This document shows positions 60,256 through 64,000 of a stretch of DNA of 64,000 bases, piece after piece. Position numbers and translations under genes: made by a program. Under the pieces are notes generated by a model that saw only the letters and a program-made list of their open reading frames with translations, was not told the DNA's origin and searched no databases. The DNA comes from Cryptomeria japonica. Its lineage: Eukaryota > Streptophyta > Pinopsida > Cupressales > Cupressaceae. Positions within the stretch are counted from its first letter, which is position 1; the number at the start of each line of letters is the position of its first letter. The stretch covers positions 98,439,897 through 98,503,896 of the forward strand of contig NC_081407.1 in the NCBI RefSeq assembly GCF_030272615.1, read 5' to 3'.

Positions 60256-61322
60256 TGTTGGTATTATGGATGACTTTGTCATGTGTTGCATTGGTTTTGT
60301 CATTAATGTCAACACTTGTCATATCTGGAGATCTACATTGATGTTTTGGTATTCTGGTATTGCGCTCACCGGCAGATTGTTACATATTATTATACACACA
60401 TCGATGAGATATTTTGTTCACCAGCAATGATGAAGACTTGTTATTATTTGAAGATCATTTGGCTATGTCGAAGATATTGATTGGAAGCTTGGTTTTGGTG
60501 TTCTGAATATTGGACTGATCAAATTGACATATTTGCCTTTACCGGAAGATAGGACTTGGTTATACACCGGCATGCATTTCACCATCAAATCAGCATTGCA
60601 CGTTATGAAGATGACTTATTATGTTGAGCCGACATGTTGTTTCTTATCTTGTAATTATTTTTATTGTAATATCTTTTGTGAGCCGACCTACTCATTTGGT
60701 TTTTGGCTTGGTATAAATGTAAGATCACTTGATGATCAAATATGTACACTTGGTTAAGGATTTTGATATAAGTGAATATTGAAGAGAATATCCCTATGCG
60801 AATCAAGCAGACATCATTCGAAGGATGAAGGAAAGGTTATGAAGAAGTTTTAAGCCTAAACTGGTATTGAATCAAGCATTCTTGATGCTATTTTGTGCAG
60901 TACATTATCTTGGATTTAACCATCCACTTGTAAGTCAGTGAGACTTCCCTTGTTGTCATTTGAGCAGTGAGCTCTAGGCTGTTGGCCTTTTTGCATGTGC
61001 AGACCCCATTTGTATATACATACTATCTGCAGTAGTATCATCTGATTGTGGGTAAGGTTTCCCACCATGGTTTTTCTCTCACTAGGTTTCCACGTCAAAA
61101 TCTATGTGTTATGTGTTGTGGATGTTGTTTCTCTTTCCATCTTCACATTAAGTTTTATCGGTACTACTAAATCTGCTTAACTGTTTTACCGGTACTTAAA
61201 TTTGGTTTACCAACATTAAGGTTTAATTATTATTTATGGTAAATTGGATTGTGATTTCTAATAATTGGTTGACAATTGATTCCCCCCTCCCCCCCTCTCA
61301 GTTGTCCTTCCGGGACCTAACA
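60256..61322 (+). mobile_element. Solo LTR of the C1 copia family
   Basis: 1067 bp from TGTTGGTATTATGG to CCTAACA, resembling the C1 LTR at 4357-5415 over its whole length. A perfect 5-bp duplication TTTAC is at 60251-60255 and 61323-61327. TATAAAT lies at 60712-60718 and the palindrome TTGTCATTAATGTCAA at 60297-60312. No internal sequence remains, so the element was removed by recombination between its LTRs. Confidence 0.94.
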
Positions 61323-61327
61323 TTTAC

Positions 61328-62448
61328 ATGAATTAATGATGGAGTTAATTATTCCCATTCTAATTGCATAGCCAGTTTCTCACTTTGTATGTCTAATAAT
61401 AATAATTTGTAGACAATCTTGCCTAAGTATCACAATCTTCACATACCGATCCAAAAAAACTTCAATGATAAGACCCTTATTACTTTTCTTCAATCTTTAT
61501 TATTTTGGAGATCATTGTTATTTGCACCGCATTGGAGAATTCGTCGTGGGTCAATTGATGAGTCAATCATTCTTATCTTGCTTCTATTTTTATTGCAATA
61601 AGGTAAATTTACCTATCTTATTCTATGTCAATATATCTAGTATGCACGCTATCTACAACCCTAATTTTTGATAGGATCTTCCCATACTTTAATGAATGTC
61701 CATATCACTTTCCAAGGCTACCGTTTTGGCAGAGGCAGGGAGTATGTCATCAAGGGTTCGTGGAATCATGGTTTTGCATCTCTAGTTATATTTGCTCGAA
61801 AGTTTCTTAAGTCTTTTAACATATTTGTTTTGTATTTTGATGCAAAAAAAATTACCCGCTTTAACTGTGCTTCCATATACTACATGTGGCATCTGCAACC
61901 GCAGTTTGTTATAAAATTCATTCATACTTCGATGGATGTCTATACGCGATTACAAAAGCCCCAATTACCAAAAAAAAGAGAAGGCTCTTGGTGGTGATTA
62001 TAGAATTAGATTTTACACCTGCTAATTGAATATTGTTGAATCTTTCATAACATTTCTAACGAATCCTCTTTTCCATATCATGCATTTTGAAATTTTTGAA
62101 GCTCCTTTTACCAAGTCCATTTTCGATATCTCTTATAATCAATGTGTTTGAAGCACTTTTATCACACGGCTCACAATCCTTGTATATGCTTCCATATTTT
62201 ATTCGTAAGTGTTCGCGTTGTTTAAAACTTTCTTTTGGCGTGGGCAACGCAGTGGATTTAGCTTTGTACCAGCAATATGTATTTGCTCGATAATTTTTGT
62301 AAGCCGCTTTAATAAATCAATTTTGTGGAAATTTTGTAATCATTATGCTATATGAGATTATATTTCCTTTTGACATCTTTTTCAATAGTTTTCATATCAT
62401 GTCATTACTTCCATATGTATGGATATTCACCATATTCACCAGAGCGGT
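61328..62448. other. Unassigned stretch right of the solo LTR
   Basis: Continues the sequence that stood left of the solo LTR. No convincing gene or repeat; short open frames overlap on both strands without known motifs. Confidence 0.4.
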
Positions 62449-63671
62449 TGTATTAGCAGTAATCAAAAAGAAAGATCGAGAGGGGGTGAATCAGTCTTCA
62501 CCAGAATAACAAATTTAGCCATCAAAAACAAATCTGATAAAATACAACAATAAGATAGATAAGAAAATTGAAGGCACAACACACAACACCAATATTTTGA
62601 TGTGAAAAACCTAGTTAAGGGAAAAATCACGGTTGGAACCTACCCACAATAAGATGATACTCTGCACTAGTATGTGAAAATATTACAATTGGGAATGCAC
62701 ATGTATTTAGGCACACTGCCTAGAGATCACTGCTCAAATATAATGGACCGAAAGGCTACAACCCTCAAGAAAGTCTCACTAACTTACAATATGATTCAAA
62801 CTACAATCCGGAAGAAGTGAACTAAGAGAATAGCATTTTCAAATGCCTGATTACAGTTCGGGTTAAGCATAGTTGTCTTCTCAGCAACACCGAAGGATAA
62901 ATCACTTGTTTGCACATACACCTCTCTGATAATGTAGACACCATCGACACACCCAAACTACATGAATAGAACACCTATATATATAATTCTTCAACCTTGA
63001 TAACAAGATCGGATAAACCCTAACCCTCAACTCACAATTAAAAAATTACATTACATGATGCAAAGATCAACCACCAAACCAATATAATGATTTACATAGC
63101 ATATCATGGAACTAAATCAAATTCACAAACACATAACTCCACCGAAAATCATGCTAAGATCAACTACAACACACTACACCACTAGGAAAATCGCATAACA
63201 TGAAAATCATCATCAGTTCATAGAAACCACCAAAAAATCGCACAACGATCAATGCAAATCGCCAAAACAAATAGGAAATGACTAGGAAACACCAACAAGA
63301 ATGTTAGAATCATCAGGAACAACTGCACCAACACCACTTTTCAAATCTTCATCGATCAACGTTTAAAAGCTCAAGAACACAACCAATCGGCAACTGTCAC
63401 AAAGAAATATAACTTGTGAAGCACCAAATCACGAACCATCTAAAATGAAGATACACAAGACCATCTTAAATAATATCCTAAAGTCTCAGCACAAGATCTC
63501 ATCACACCAGAGGATATACCAAACTCTACAAAGCAGTTATCAACAAAATAATAGAAGCAAAACCAAATTATAAGATCTTCCCAATCTGCAATCAATGGAG
63601 AAATACACAGGTTTATGTTGACATCAATGACAACATATCCTAGTAGCAGCAATGACCAACAATATCCAACA
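62449..63671 (-). repeat. 3' LTR of the right-edge copia
   Basis: Plus-strand left end TGTATTAGCAG, right end ATATCCAACA. It has GAGAGGGGGTGAATCAG near the left end and TTGACATCAATGACAA (63618-63633) near the right end. CACTGCCTAGAGATCACTG near 62719 matches the LTR block also present in NA1. The left boundary is inferred from TG and position. Confidence 0.75.
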
Positions 63672-63866
63672 ATCTCCTCCTTTGGCATTGATGGAAACAT
63701 ATAAATGTGAAAAATAATCAATGCAAAGAAAGAAAATATCTCCAGCAAACTCCTCCTAAGATCAGGATAACTAAAGAAATTTTTCACATGATCTCTCTCC
63801 CCCTTTGACAACAATGTCAAATATCTCAAACTCTCTCCAAAGCATAAACATGAATCTCTCCCCTTG
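63672..63866 (-). promoter_or_regulatory. Polypurine-tract array of the right-edge copia
   Basis: Minus-strand purine tracts at 63672-63683, 63750-63758, 63796-63807 and 63854-63865. The first abuts the LTR and is the probable plus-strand primer. Confidence 0.75.
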
Positions 63867-64000
63867 GGACACACAACCAAGTCAACAGACTACTCCAGCA
63901 GAGGAGCAGTACCAACTCACCAATTCGGGTAAAATGACAAGGCTCTGAAATCCACTGGATTGATGCAACTCATTGCATATAGGTCTCATGAGGAGGGGTG

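Larger units (their letters stand above)
62449..64000 (-). mobile_element. 3' end of a minus-strand copia, extends beyond window
   Basis: A 3' LTR at 62449-63671 is followed by a polypurine tract and 3' UTR to the window edge. Coding sequence has not yet begun at 64000. The layout and motifs match the other Sirevirus-like elements. Confidence 0.82.

Noticed and set aside
61419-62293. Small open frames as host gene exons
   Set aside because: Short, overlapping on both strands, no splice or domain pattern that I can support.

Overview
The window looks like intergenic DNA from a very large plant genome. I found no host gene, tRNA, rRNA or CRISPR array. Almost everything recognisable is a decayed or nested retrotransposon. 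The AT-rich composition, many old Ty1/copia copies, a Ty3/gypsy family with LTRs of about 4 kb, and heavy nesting suggest a gymnosperm (conifer-like), but that is inference and another large plant genome is possible. The coding remnants carry stops and frameshifts and are annotated as pseudogenes.

Layout. (1) 1-5415: 3' part of a plus-strand Sirevirus-like Ty1/copia element (C1) ending in a 1.06-kb LTR. (2) 5416-16939, continuing at 27562-28115: a decayed Ty3/gypsy element of the Tat type (gag, protease with G-patch, RT, two RNase H domains, integrase, long 3' region, LTR). (3) 16940-27556: a minus-strand LTR element inside the Tat LTR, flanked by ATAAA on both sides. It has copia-type LTRs, primer site and polypurine tract but no pol. 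In its place are a coiled-coil/four-zinc-knuckle ORF and a long ORF of unknown kind. Its left LTR is split by a 3.99-kb gypsy solo LTR (17140-21129, duplication AAGCC). (4) 28136-31413: a second, 5'-truncated copia (C2), abutting the 5' end of a minus-strand copia (gag start plus LTR, 31414-33063). (5) 33064-34490: a LINE ORF1 remnant without reverse transcriptase. (6) 34551-39493: old LTR-like copies (family D) around 2.9 kb of unassigned DNA. (7) 38695-48339: an inverted duplication of about 0.8 kb centred on a microsatellite, with a near full-length copia (C3, 40166-47767) inserted in its right arm. (8) 48340-52901: another microsatellite, the rest of a family-D LTR, and a minus-strand copia pol carrying a SINE with a 20-bp target duplication. 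(9) 52907-58680: the 5' LTR (4.35 kb), primer site and gag of the giant-LTR gypsy family. (10) 60256-61322: a solo copia LTR with a perfect TTTAC duplication. (11) 62449-64000: the 3' LTR and 3' UTR of a minus-strand copia leaving the window.

The most unusual items are the pol-less copia-type element with its long uncharacterised ORF, the inverted duplication whose junctions both lie in microsatellite DNA, a 29-bp polypurine-like extension at the 5' end of C3, a GC-rich island inside the gypsy solo LTR, and a palindrome plus multiple polypurine tracts shared by nearly all copia families here. Several start codons of long open frames are TTG, so frame starts are not to be read as real translation starts. 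All statements about homology come from reading motifs by eye; no alignment or database search was run.
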